Assembly (NCBI GenBank): GCA_036378735.1
Contig: DASUVX010000021.1
Coordinates: forward strand, 1-53,925
Origin: GCA-003244245 sp036378735
Lineage (GTDB): Bacteria; Actinomycetota; Actinomycetes; Mycobacteriales; Pseudonocardiaceae
Reading direction: 5' to 3'
Length of the DNA stretch: 53,925 nt
Every line of letters begins with the position of its first letter. The stretch's first letter is position 1. Shown piece by piece: positions 16,476 through 24,818 of the stretch. The notes below the pieces were generated by a model. It was not told the DNA's origin. It saw only the letters and a list, made by a program, of their open reading frames with translations, and did no database searches. Position numbers and translations under genes: made by a program.

Positions 16476-17318
16476 GTGAAACTCATCGCGTATCGGGACG
16501 GCTGTAGTGCCACCATGGCGCGGGTCATGGACGGCGGCAGGCTGGCCGTTGCCGGTTCAATGGACGAGTTCTGGTCAGCGCCACCGGTCGGTCTCGCGGC
16601 CGCACGCCATGCCATGCCCAGCTCCCGCACGCTCGAGCAGGTCGAGCAGCTACCGCCCGTCCCGCTGAGTGCCCATGTGCTGTGCGCCGGCCGCAATTAC
16701 GCGGCGCACGCTGCCGAAGCGAACTTGCGCGTTCCGAAAAGGCCGGATTTGTTCGGGCGGTGGCCATCCACGCTGATCGTCAGCGGTCGCCCCGTCCCGG
16801 TCCCGCCCCGGGAGCAACGCCTGGACTGGGAGGGCGAACTGGCTTTCGTCCTCGGCGGCTACCTGCGCGACGCAACCATCGAGCAGGCGCGGGCGGCCAT
16901 CCTGGGCTACCTGTGCTTCAACGATCTGACCGCGCGTGACTTCCAGCGGGCCGGCAACCAGTGGACGCTGGGCAAGAACGCCGACTTCTCCGGCCCCATC
17001 GGGCCGTGGCTGGTCACCGCCGACGAGATCCCCGAACCCGGACGGCTGCGCATCGTCACCCGGGTCAACGGTGAGGTGGTGCAGGACGGATGCACCGCGG
17101 ATATGATCTTCTCGGCCGCCGAGATCGCCGCTTACGCGTCGGGCTGCTTGACGCTGCGGCCTGGCGATGTGATCGCCACCGGAACCCCCGATGGTGTCGG
17201 GTTCACTCGCCAGCCACCACGGTTCCTGCACCCCGGCGACACCGTTGAGGTGGAGATCGACCAGATCGGTTGCCTCGTGACGCCCATCGTGTCGGCCCTG
17301 GCCTCCCAGCCCGAGTGA
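16476..17318 (+). CDS. Fumarylacetoacetate hydrolase (FAH)-family protein
   Basis: A 280-residue FAH-fold enzyme with a short N-terminal cap (1-65) and the metal-binding core after it. It has the conserved ExE pair in DWEGELAF (Glu119, Glu121), the aspartate in FNDLTARD (Asp150), Lys167 in LGKNADFSGP, and the closing GDVIATGTPDGVGF. Family reactions include C-C bond hydrolysis, oxaloacetate decarboxylation or tautomerisation, and hydration of 2-oxo-enoic acids. The substrate cannot be told from the sequence, and no aromatic-degradation genes are adjacent. GTG or ATG upstream is not needed; the ATG at 16476 follows GGGGGGTAGGAG. Confidence 0.9.
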   Translation: MKLIAYRDGCSATMARVMDGGRLAVAGSMDEFWSAPPVGLAAARHAMPSSRTLEQVEQLPPVPLSAHVLCAGRNYAAHAAEANLRVPKRPDLFGRWPSTLIVSGRPVPVPPREQRLDWEGELAFVLGGYLRDATIEQARAAILGYLCFNDLTARDFQRAGNQWTLGKNADFSGPIGPWLVTADEIPEPGRLRIVTRVNGEVVQDGCTADMIFSAAEIAAYASGCLTLRPGDVIATGTPDGVGFTRQPPRFLHPGDTVEVEIDQIGCLVTPIVSALASQPE

Positions 17319-17361
17319 CCGCCCCACCCAGTCCTTTCGGCCCCGCGGGGTCTCATGATGC

Positions 17362-18428
17362 TTATGCACCCTCGTTGACACCGTGGATGCGCAGGACATC
17401 GCGCGCACATGCGCGGATGAGCAAGGTGACCAAGGGTGTGTAGGCGGCTTCGCCTGACGGTGGCCACTGCGCCAGGTGCCGTACCGGTTCCACCGTCGCG
17501 GCGTCCGCGCCGTTGCCGATGCCGTGCTCGGCGAGCGCGCCGACCGCAGCTCGCAGCTGGCCGACCGCGGTGCTGAGGTCTGCGGGTACGTCCTCACCTG
17601 CGTGCAGCGCCGCCTGGCAGGCCCGGAGCAGACCGAGTACCGAGTTGCCCAGCAGGTCGAGTTGGGCCGCCTGCTCGTTGGCGGCGTCGACGGCGTCTCT
17701 GCGCCGCCACCGCAGGGGGGCGATCCGGACGATGTTGCGCGCAGTGCTGCGCGCTTGGCGAGTTGAGCGAGTGTTCCATGGATGCGCCGGCTGGCGGCCA
17801 GCAGCCAACCGGGTTCCGCCGCTTCCCGGCGAGTGATCTGTTCGTCGAGCTGGCTCAGCGCCTGGCGTAGCGCAATTCCCAAGTCGCGAGTAGCCCGGTG
17901 AATCAGGCGCAGCGGCGCCGCCGGGAAAAGCAGCAGGCTGATCACCAGCACTACCCTGCCGCCGACCAGGGCATCGACGAGCCGCTCGCTGCCGCTACCG
18001 CTGCGATGTAGGGCGATGATCAGGATCGCCGACGCGGCGGTCTGGTTGACGAACATCAATCCGTGGCCGAAGAAACCGCCGCCGACGGCCAGGGCGGCGC
18101 ACATGGCGATCAGCACGGCCACTCCGATGGCCACCGGCCCTTCGGCAACGGCGGCCACCCCCACCCCGACGCCGATGCCCAGCGCGACCCCGGTGATCAA
18201 CTGTAGGGCCCGCTGACTACGCAGCACGGTGCTCGCCGACAGGGATACCGCAGCGGCGATGGGGGCGAAGAACGGCTGCGCGTGCCCCAGCACGTTGTGG
18301 GTGAGATACCAGGCGCTGCCCGCTGCGACAGAAGTCTGTGCCACCGGCCAGATCCCACCGCGCAGCCGAGCCCATGCCGAGGTCACCTGAGCTGCCAGCG
18401 CCACCATGCCGTAGCAGGTACCACGCAT
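17362..18428 (-). pseudogene. FUSC/aromatic-acid-exporter-like membrane protein, frameshifted
   Basis: From ATG 18428 the protein shows a FUSC-type N-terminal half with repeated helices (AGSAWYLTHNVLGHAQPFFA, then ALQLITGVALGIGVGVGVA) and the segment RLIHRATRDLGIALRQALSQ. The homologous frame then ends in nonsense after IHGTLAQLAKRA. The neighbouring frame supplies a coherent continuation, ARNIVRIAPLRWRRRDAVDA, to a stop at 17362. The two frames differ by a single-base shift located between about 17735 and 17775. Such proteins are thought to export aromatic acids or lipids; function here is lost unless this is a sequencing error or recoding event. The start lies 21 bp downstream of the glycerate kinase stop, so the two form an operon. 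Confidence 0.72.
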
Positions 18429-18448
18429 TCCGGGCGGACACACTTGGC

Positions 18449-19708
18449 TCAGGTGATCAGCACAGCGCGGAAGTCGTTGACGTTGGTGAGGGTGGGGCCG
18501 GTCACGACCTGATCGCCCAGCGCGGCGAAGAAACCGTGCCCGTCGTTGTCGGCCAGCGCCGCAGCAGCGCTTACGCCCAGCTGCTCGGCTCGGCGCAGCG
18601 TGTCCGGCCCGACCAGCGCCCCGGCCACCTCCTCCGCTCCGTCGACGCCGTCGGTGTCGCACGCGATGGCATGCATTCCCTGCGCGCTACGCAGCGCCAG
18701 GGCCAGGGCCAGCAGTAGTTCGACATTGCGGCCGCCACGGCCGGTGCCGCGCACGGTCACGGTCGTCTCACCGCCGGACAGCAGTACGCAGGGCGCCGTT
18801 GCCGGCTGGCCGTGGCGGCGCACCTGCCGGGCGATGCCGGCCAGTACGATCCCCACCTCCCGGGCCTCGCCTTCCAGCGAGTCGCTGAGGACCACGGGTG
18901 TGACGCCGGCCTGCCGGGCCACCGCTGCGGCGGCCTCGAGGGACTGCTGCGGCGCGGCGATCACGTGGTTGCGCACGCGGGCCATCCGCGGGTCGTGCGG
19001 TCCTGGGCAGCCCGGGGTGGCTTCCAGGTGCGCCCGCACCGCCGGCGGCACGGTCACGTGGTAGTTCGCCAGCGCTGCCAGCGCCTGCGCCGGGGTGGAC
19101 GCCTCGGGCACGGTCGGTCCGGAGGCGATGACGGCCGGATCGTCGCCAGGTACGTCGGAGATCAGCAGGCCCACGGTCGTGGCCGGGAACGCCCCCGCCG
19201 CCAGCCGCCCACCCTTGATCGCCGACAGGTGCTTGCGTACCAGGTTCATCGTTTCGATCGACGCCCCACACCGCAGCAGCGCCGTGTTGATCTCCTGCTT
19301 GTCGGCCAATGTGATCCCCGGCGCGGGCAATGGCAGCAGGGCCGAGCCGCCCCCGGAGATCAGCGCGAGCACCAGGTCGTCCGCGCTGAGCCCGGACACC
19401 AGCTCTAGGATCTGGCGCGCGGCCCGTTCGCCCGCCGCGTCGGGTACCGGATGAGCCGCCTCGACGACTTCGACGTGCTCGCAGGGCACGGCGTGCCCGT
19501 AACGGGTCACCACCAGCCCGCTCAGCGGCCCGTCCCAGGCTCTTTCTACGGCCTGCGCCATCCGCGCTGACGCCTTGCCCGCGCCGACGATGACGGTCCT
19601 GCCGCGAGGGCGGGCCGGCAGGAAAGCCGGCACCCGTTGCAGCGGGTCCGCGGCCGCCACCGCCGCGTCGAACATCGCCCGCAACAGTGCCCGCGGATCA
19701 CTGACCAC
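18449..19708 (-). CDS. gck: Glycerate 2-kinase (GckA/TtuD, MOFRL family), serine-cycle type
   Basis: A 419-residue GckA/TtuD-type glycerate kinase, which makes 2-phosphoglycerate from D-glycerate and ATP. It has the N-terminal DUF4147 part with GAGKASARMAQAVE and LISGGGSALL, KQEINTALLRCGASI, and NLVRKHLSAIKGGRLA. The C-terminal MOFRL domain has LLSGGETTVTVRG, GGRNVELLLALA, DTDGVDG and the final LTNVNDFRAVL. In the serine cycle this enzyme takes the glycerate made by hydroxypyruvate reductase and feeds it to PEP. That reductase and four other cycle genes lie 5 kb away in the same orientation. GTG or ATG alternatives are unnecessary; the ATG at 19708 fits the family N-terminus. Confidence 0.93.
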   Translation of the reverse strand: MVSDPRALLRAMFDAAVAAADPLQRVPAFLPARPRGRTVIVGAGKASARMAQAVERAWDGPLSGLVVTRYGHAVPCEHVEVVEAAHPVPDAAGERAARQILELVSGLSADDLVLALISGGGSALLPLPAPGITLADKQEINTALLRCGASIETMNLVRKHLSAIKGGRLAAGAFPATTVGLLISDVPGDDPAVIASGPTVPEASTPAQALAALANYHVTVPPAVRAHLEATPGCPGPHDPRMARVRNHVIAAPQQSLEAAAAVARQAGVTPVVLSDSLEGEAREVGIVLAGIARQVRRHGQPATAPCVLLSGGETTVTVRGTGRGGRNVELLLALALALRSAQGMHAIACDTDGVDGAEEVAGALVGPDTLRRAEQLGVSAAAALADNDGHGFFAALGDQVVTGPTLTNVNDFRAVLIT

Positions 19709-19714
19709 CGTGGC

Positions 19715-20290
19715 TCAGCTGGATGGCCTGGTGGCGGTCGCCAGGGCGGCCAGGTCAAGCGTGACCGCGAGCGGCTCGGTCAGCACCAGCGGTTGACCGG
19801 GGTCGACGCACACCACCTCCGCGTAACCGTCGCGCTGTAGCCGGTAGACGAGCGCTCGTGGGCCGGCTTCGTCCAGCTCGATCCGCAGGTAATGCGGGAC
19901 CCCGGCTTGGGCATACAGCTGCGGCTTGACCGCGCGGTCGACCGCGGCGTTGCCCGGGCTGGTGATCTCCACAACCTGGACGACATCCGCCGCCTCGCAC
20001 ACGCTCAGATCGAGCCCGGGGACGGTGACTACCGCAAGGTCGGGAATCAGGATCTTTCCCGGCCCTACCCGGATGTTGATCGCCTCCAGTACCTCCAGCC
20101 CGGGCGGCACCGCGGCATCAAGGGCAGCCCACAGCCGGGATGACAACCGTTGGTGACGGAGTCGCGCACTCGGGCTCACGAGCAGGGCCCCGTCCAGCAG
20201 CTCGACCCGCCGATCCACCGGCAGCGCGAGGAACTCCGCCTCGGTCCACGGATCGTCGTGGGCGAAGACCTCCGGCACGGGCGCGGCCAT
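19715..20290 (-). CDS. Uma2-family PD-(D/E)xK endonuclease-like protein
   Basis: A 191-residue Uma2/DUF820 protein. The nuclease core is intact: Glu30 in RRVELLDGALLVSP, Asp84 in LIPDLAVV, Glu108 in VVEITSPGN and Lys122 in DRAVKPQLYA. The family is hugely expanded in cyanobacteria and actinobacteria and behaves like mobile or selfish cargo; its biological role is not settled. It ends 7 bp before the glycerate kinase start, so it may be its leader gene. A paralog lies at 43942-44547. Confidence 0.88.
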   Translation of the reverse strand: MAAPVPEVFAHDDPWTEAEFLALPVDRRVELLDGALLVSPSARLRHQRLSSRLWAALDAAVPPGLEVLEAINIRVGPGKILIPDLAVVTVPGLDLSVCEAADVVQVVEITSPGNAAVDRAVKPQLYAQAGVPHYLRIELDEAGPRALVYRLQRDGYAEVVCVDPGQPLVLTEPLAVTLDLAALATATRPSS

Positions 20291-20415
20291 GGCTGCATCA
20301 CCTCCGTACTGCTTGTCGCGGACATGGTCGCATCATCGCGGGCTACCCCGACAGTTCTGGCGCCTTCGTGCAGCGCACCCTGCCAGCGGCATACCTCAGC
20401 CTTTAGATCCACTCC

Positions 20416-20488
20416 GTGATCGTGGAAAGTGAGCGCTCACGTGCAGCGAGCGCGGCACGCTCACGACTCACTTTCAGCGATCATGCTG
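20416..20488. terminator. Imperfect long hairpin after the GNAT/FemAB-like gene
   Basis: TGATCGTGGAAAGTGAG on the left pairs, with few mismatches, with CTCACTTTCAGCGATCA on the right, with further pairing toward the centre. It overlaps the last codons of the minus-strand gene ending at 20474 and lies 130 bp beyond the start of the Uma2 gene. A terminator role for the former is likely; no U-tract is present. Confidence 0.5.
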
Positions 20489-21616
20489 CGCGCTGGTGGC
20501 GGGAGGGCTACCGAGCTTGCCACCGAGGCGCCCGAGCCGCAGGACAGCTCCCACCGCCTGCTTGGCGGCGTGCTGACATTTCGCTTCGGCAGCCGCTGTG
20601 GGGAGTTTTTCGAAGTAGTAGACATGCACGGGAACTTCGTGCGCCCCAAAAGTGCTCTTGAACCTTTTCAGCTCCTCGGTCTGGTAGATACCGAAGTCGT
20701 AGCTATGCCGTCCCTCCGCGCACGCCGCCTCGATCGCGCAACGATGGAGGAGTTCATTGGCGCCGGTGCCCCGCGCCCGTTCCTTGTCCATTGCACCTCG
20801 CCAGTAGGTTGCCCGCGGGCCTCGCGTGAGGACGACGATGCCGGCGAGAGGTTCACCTTCCCGCCACGCTATCGACACGGTGCATCGCTGCCCCATCCGC
20901 TGTGCCACTGTCGCGAACTTGTTCTGTGGCTCGCGGCGCTGCGCACGCCAGCGCATCAACGACAACGGCTGACCCCGCTGTTGAGCCCACCTGTCCACGG
21001 AACTGCGATACAGCTCATCGAAAATGTCGACGAGCCGTCCAGTATTGTCCGATTCCACGACCACGCCTCGACGTTCTGCTTTGCGCGCATTGGATCGTAC
21101 TTTACTGGTGAACCGTTGCGACCATACTGTGGAAAAACCACCTCGGAGATCGAGCACCTGCGCCGTCCGGGCAGTGGAATAAAGTGCGCGCGGAGCCACT
21201 GATGCCCATGCCGGGGCGTCGTCTTCACCCACCATGATGCGGGTGCGCAGACCGGGATGGCGTTGGATATATTCGATCAACGTTCTGATCTGGTCGGGCG
21301 ACGCCGGCCCTCCTTCGCTGAGGACGCCACTGGCATCTGCACCAAGGCCCCAGCCTTGCGGCGGTGACTCGAACGGTCCCAAAAACGGCGGGGGGCCGGT
21401 TTTCCGCAGGCGAGGCAGGATCAGTTTCCGGCCATCGTCTCCCCGGAACAGCAAGGTTGCGTCTGAGAAGCGGCTGGCACTGCAGATGCAGTCAATCCAC
21501 TCGGGGGTCTTCGACAGCGCGATGCTGTCGTCGCGGGCGACTAGGTCTTCCCATGCGGGGCGGGCATCGGCACCTTCCGCTTCAATGGCGATGCGATAAG
21601 CCTGAGAAAGCACCAT
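20474..21616 (-). CDS. GNAT_6/FemAB-like (CelD/BcsL-type) acyltransferase, copy 1
   Basis: A 380-residue protein with two GNAT-like halves. The C-terminal half carries FTSKVRSNARKAERRGVVVE, the helix pattern of the Acetyltransf_6 (CelD/BcsL, FemAB-related) family, then GEPLAGIVVLTRGPRATYWRGA, GTGANELLHRCAIEAA and YDFGIYQTEELKRFKSTFG. This family is associated with capsule, exopolysaccharide or cell-wall assembly, where an acyl or aminoacyl group is added to a lipid-linked sugar or peptide. A close paralog lies at 23334-24434 and a MurJ-like flippase sits between them. Substrate unknown. Confidence 0.82.
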   Translation of the reverse strand: MVLSQAYRIAIEAEGADARPAWEDLVARDDSIALSKTPEWIDCICSASRFSDATLLFRGDDGRKLILPRLRKTGPPPFLGPFESPPQGWGLGADASGVLSEGGPASPDQIRTLIEYIQRHPGLRTRIMVGEDDAPAWASVAPRALYSTARTAQVLDLRGGFSTVWSQRFTSKVRSNARKAERRGVVVESDNTGRLVDIFDELYRSSVDRWAQQRGQPLSLMRWRAQRREPQNKFATVAQRMGQRCTVSIAWREGEPLAGIVVLTRGPRATYWRGAMDKERARGTGANELLHRCAIEAACAEGRHSYDFGIYQTEELKRFKSTFGAHEVPVHVYYFEKLPTAAAEAKCQHAAKQAVGAVLRLGRLGGKLGSPPATSAQHDR

Positions 21617-21733
21617 CTTCCCCGACCTCCCCCGGTACGTCAGGCCATGTGAATCTTTGTCGTCCTGTTGTCGCCCAGTTCGGCAGCAGGTTGGTCACAA
21701 CACGGCAGCGCCGGAACCGGAGGGTGGTTCGAG

Positions 21734-23332
21734 TCATGACGCCGCGCCGGTCCACCGCGCCATGGTGGCGCGCAGTACAAGCGCGTAGACGCCGACCGCC
21801 ACGATCCCGCCTACGGTGAGGACTGCCATAGTGCTGAGCTGGCCGTCGCTGTAGGCATGCTGGACCCACCACACCATGGCAACCACTGGCACCATCGCAA
21901 CCGCAGCCACCAGCGCGCCGGCGACAGCTCGTGGCTCTATGAACCGCTGGGGTCTCATCTCCCGGCGCAGCCGGGTCAGCACCATCCCCGCGGCGGCGAG
22001 CTCACCGGCCAGGATGGCCACCACTAGCCAGACCAGGCGCAACCCACCGGCTGGTACGAGCAGTGCCGAGGAGGCGACCAGCACTTTGACCACGAACGCG
22101 ACCTGACTGGCCCGCCGCGGAATGCGGTCGTCCAGGCGCGCGTAGAGCGCCTGGCAGCCGAGGTCGCTCAACCCGCCGGCCAGCTGCGCTACCGCCACCA
22201 CCGCCAGGCAGGTAGCGAGTGGCCCGATCAAGGCCGCATGGCGCAACTCCCCGTTGGCGAGGATGTTCGCGGTGGGTCCGGACAGTACCGCCAGCAACAC
22301 CAGCAGCGGCAGGCTGGCGATCAGGGCGTAGGACAGCCCTTGGCGCCATGCCGAGCCGAACGTAGTGAGATCCTCGCGATGGGCGGCGTGCGCCAGACCG
22401 GGCAGCGCGGCCATCGACACCGCCCGGGCACTGACGTAGGACAGCGAAAACAACACCGCGTAGGACAGTTGGACGACGAACACGCCACCAGGTACCGAGC
22501 CGGCCAGCGCGAGCAGCACGTACATCGCCGCGGCGGGGCAGGCCGCGACTCCCACTGAGCGTGCCAACCTGCGGGTCACCGCGACGGCCTCGGGGTCGGC
22601 CTTCCAGTGCAGCGACGGGCGCGTCAACAGGCCCACCCGGGCCGCACCGAATAGCTGCAATCCGGTGTGCAGCGCGACCGCAAAAGTACTGCCTGCTCCT
22701 AGTGCGATCACCATGCCGACCGGCACATGATCGAATTCGATTCCCGTCCCGTAATACCAGCCGGCCAGCACCACCGTCAGGGCTACCCCGATGTTCTCCA
22801 CGGCCGGTGCGGCCGACGCGAGCGCGAAACGGCCCTGCGCCCGTTGCGCGGCCACGCCGAGATCACCCAGGGCGTACAGCAGGATCTGCGGGGCGACCAG
22901 CAGCACCATCAGTGTGGTTAGCCATAGACCCCGGGCCCGTTGCGCGGGATCCGGAATCCCGACGCTCAGCGTCCAGGCCACCGCCGGGGCGGCGATCACC
23001 AACAAGGCGACTACCGCGGAAGAGACCGCGAGTAGCCACCCGGTCACCCGGCTGAGCACCTCCCGGGCACGGGGCAGCCCCCCGGCGCCGATGGCTCGGA
23101 CCACGCCTGGCACCAGCACCATCGCCAGCACCGGCCCGGCGATCAAGGTGAACACGATATTCGGCACGAAATAGCTGGCCTGGAAGGAGTTGGCGAAATA
23201 GGTAGGCCCGAGCACCGCGCCGATCACGACCACCCGGAGCAAACCGGTGGCCCTGCTGACCAGTGTCCACCCGGCAACGGTGGCAGAGTTCCGCGCCGTG
23301 GTGGTGGGTACCTCACCTTCGAGCGCTGTCAC
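21734..23332 (-). CDS. MurJ/MviN-like lipid-linked oligosaccharide flippase
   Basis: About 531 residues with 13-14 hydrophobic helices. The opening TVAGWTLVSRATGLLRVVVI, then FANSFQASYFVPNIVFTLIA, is typical of the MVF/MviN (MurJ) group of the MOP superfamily. The C-terminus lacks the pseudokinase domain seen in mycobacterial MurJ. It likely flips an undecaprenyl-linked saccharide for cell-wall or exopolysaccharide synthesis; the flanking acyltransferases support a surface polymer. The frame opens at TTG 23353, but GTG 23332 starts one base after the TAA of the upstream acyltransferase and has GGTAAG just before it, so I favour coupled initiation there. Confidence 0.84.
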   Translation of the reverse strand: MTALEGEVPTTTARNSATVAGWTLVSRATGLLRVVVIGAVLGPTYFANSFQASYFVPNIVFTLIAGPVLAMVLVPGVVRAIGAGGLPRAREVLSRVTGWLLAVSSAVVALLVIAAPAVAWTLSVGIPDPAQRARGLWLTTLMVLLVAPQILLYALGDLGVAAQRAQGRFALASAAPAVENIGVALTVVLAGWYYGTGIEFDHVPVGMVIALGAGSTFAVALHTGLQLFGAARVGLLTRPSLHWKADPEAVAVTRRLARSVGVAACPAAAMYVLLALAGSVPGGVFVVQLSYAVLFSLSYVSARAVSMAALPGLAHAAHREDLTTFGSAWRQGLSYALIASLPLLVLLAVLSGPTANILANGELRHAALIGPLATCLAVVAVAQLAGGLSDLGCQALYARLDDRIPRRASQVAFVVKVLVASSALLVPAGGLRLVWLVVAILAGELAAAGMVLTRLRREMRPQRFIEPRAVAGALVAAVAMVPVVAMVWWVQHAYSDGQLSTMAVLTVGGIVAVGVYALVLRATMARWTGAAS

Positions 23333-23333
23333 C

Positions 23334-24434
23334 TTACCTACCCGGGTGCGCAAACCGCGTCGCTGCTCTGATCATCTGCTTGGCCGCACCGTAACACTTG
23401 TCTTCGGCGGCTGCGGTGGGAATCCTCTCGAAGTAGTAGACGTGCACGGGAACTTCGGTCGCGCCAAAAGTAGCCTTAAATTTCCGTAGCTGGTCAGTTT
23501 GGGAAAGTCCGAAATCGTAGCTCTGCCGTTCGCTGGCGCATGCGGCCTCGATCGCGCAACGATGGAGAAGTTCATTGGCGCCAGTGCCACACGAACGCTC
23601 TTTATCCATTGCGCCGCGCCAGTAGGTGACTCGTGGTCCCCTCCCTAAAATGATGATGCCAGCGATAGGCTCGCCCTGTCGCCACGCTATCCACACGGTG
23701 CATTGATCGCCCAAATCGCGTGCTACTGTAGCGAACTTGCTCTGCGGGTGCTGACGTTGGGAAAGCCAGCGCATCAACGTTACCGGATGGCCCCGCTCCT
23801 GCGCCCATCTGTCCACGGAGATCCGGTACAGCACGTCGAAGACAGGGATCAGACGACCAGTGCTGTCCGACTCGACCACCACACCCCGTCGTTCTGCTTT
23901 CCGGGAATTGGATCGCACCTTGCTCGTGAACCGCTTTGACCAGACTGTGGCGAAACCACCGCAGAGATCGAGTACGTGTGCTGTCCGGGCAATGGAATAG
24001 ATCGTACTCGGAGTCGACGATGCCCATACCTGGGCGTCGTCCCCACCCACTACGATACGGGTACGCAGGCCGGATTCGCGACGCATTTCCTGGATCAGCG
24101 CACTGGTCTCTTCGGGCGATGCCGGTCGGCCTTCACTCACAAAACCGCTGGCATCGGCGCCAAGGTTCCAATGGCGCGGAGGTGACGAGAAGAATCCCGG
24201 CCAGGACGGAACTCCCGTTTTCCGCACCCGAGGGAGGATCAGCCGGCGGCCGTCTTCTCCACGAAATAGCAAAGTCGCATCCGCGAAGTGGTCGGAGTCG
24301 CAGATGCAATCGATCCACTGCGGTGTCTTCGACAGCGCGATGCACGGATCTTGGCTGACCAGGTCTACCCAGGCTTGGCGGGCATCCATGCCCTCCGCCT
24401 CGATAGACACCCGATAGGCTCGCGAAATCACCAT
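23334..24434 (-). CDS. GNAT_6/FemAB-like (CelD/BcsL-type) acyltransferase, copy 2
   Basis: A 366-residue paralog of the protein encoded at 20474-21616, similar along its whole length: EGMDARQAWVDLVSQDPCIA at the start, WSKRFTSKVRSNSRKAERRG in the middle, and YDFGLSQTDQLRKFKATFGA near the end. Conservation of the FTSKVRSN...ERRGVVVES helix and the GTGANELLHRCAIEAAC stretch suggests both copies are active. It is the first gene of a minus-strand trio with the MurJ-like flippase and copy 1. The shorter C-terminus (ends RFAHPGR) is the main difference. It probably decorates the substrate flipped by its neighbour. Confidence 0.82.
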   Translation of the reverse strand: MVISRAYRVSIEAEGMDARQAWVDLVSQDPCIALSKTPQWIDCICDSDHFADATLLFRGEDGRRLILPRVRKTGVPSWPGFFSSPPRHWNLGADASGFVSEGRPASPEETSALIQEMRRESGLRTRIVVGGDDAQVWASSTPSTIYSIARTAHVLDLCGGFATVWSKRFTSKVRSNSRKAERRGVVVESDSTGRLIPVFDVLYRISVDRWAQERGHPVTLMRWLSQRQHPQSKFATVARDLGDQCTVWIAWRQGEPIAGIIILGRGPRVTYWRGAMDKERSCGTGANELLHRCAIEAACASERQSYDFGLSQTDQLRKFKATFGATEVPVHVYYFERIPTAAAEDKCYGAAKQMIRAATRFAHPGR

Positions 24435-24818
24435 GTCGCCGGCCTCTCCCGATGCTCCATCTCGAGGTGTTCACTCCTGCGGGACAGCCAAAGATTCCGG
24501 ACGGGGGCGCAACACCAAGGCTGTCCGCCGGGATGCCACGCAGCGGCGGTACTGCCCTCGGCGGGCGCGGTTGTAAGGGCAGCGCTACTCGCTGCGAGAT
24601 CCCCGAGCATGCCCTGTAATCGCCAGGGTACCCGCTGACGTTACGGAACGTGTCCCTTACGGCTAGCGACCACTCGAGCAGGCGACAGTGGTGAGCTCCC
24701 CACCTGGGGGAATCAGACTTCCGGCGTCGGTAGCTCTTCAAGGACCACCAACCCCCCAGCGCGCTGCTCAAAACGACGTTCCGGACGGGGGTTGGTGGTC
24801 CTTGAAGAGCTACCAACC
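24435..24818. other. Intergenic region holding a 28-bp-arm inverted repeat, no gene
   Basis: The gap separates the start of the acyltransferase gene from the end of hprA (both minus strand). Nothing in it looks coding. Its right part is the inverted repeat listed next; the left part should contain the promoter of the acyltransferase/flippase operon, but I could not identify boxes with confidence. Confidence 0.45.
24729..24814. repeat. Perfect inverted repeat with 28-bp arms after hprA
   Basis: Left arm 24729-24756 and right arm 24787-24814 are exact complements; the arm contains GGTAGCTCTTCAAGGACCAC. The loop is 30 nt. It begins 5 bp beyond the hprA stop and would end the serine-cycle operon transcript on the minus strand, though without a U-tract. 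A related single arm occurs in the 3' end of mtkB at 25846-25877. Confidence 0.88.

Noticed and set aside
17336..17352. Short CCCCGCGGGG hairpin between FAH and FUSC as a terminator
   Set aside because: The stem is only five base pairs, without a loop or U-tract; too weak to call.
16650..18662. A 670-codon minus-strand frame covering FUSC, the FAH antisense and beyond
   Set aside because: Only the FUSC part (from 18428) has family sequence; upstream it is antisense to gck and downstream it is antisense to the FAH gene after the frameshift.
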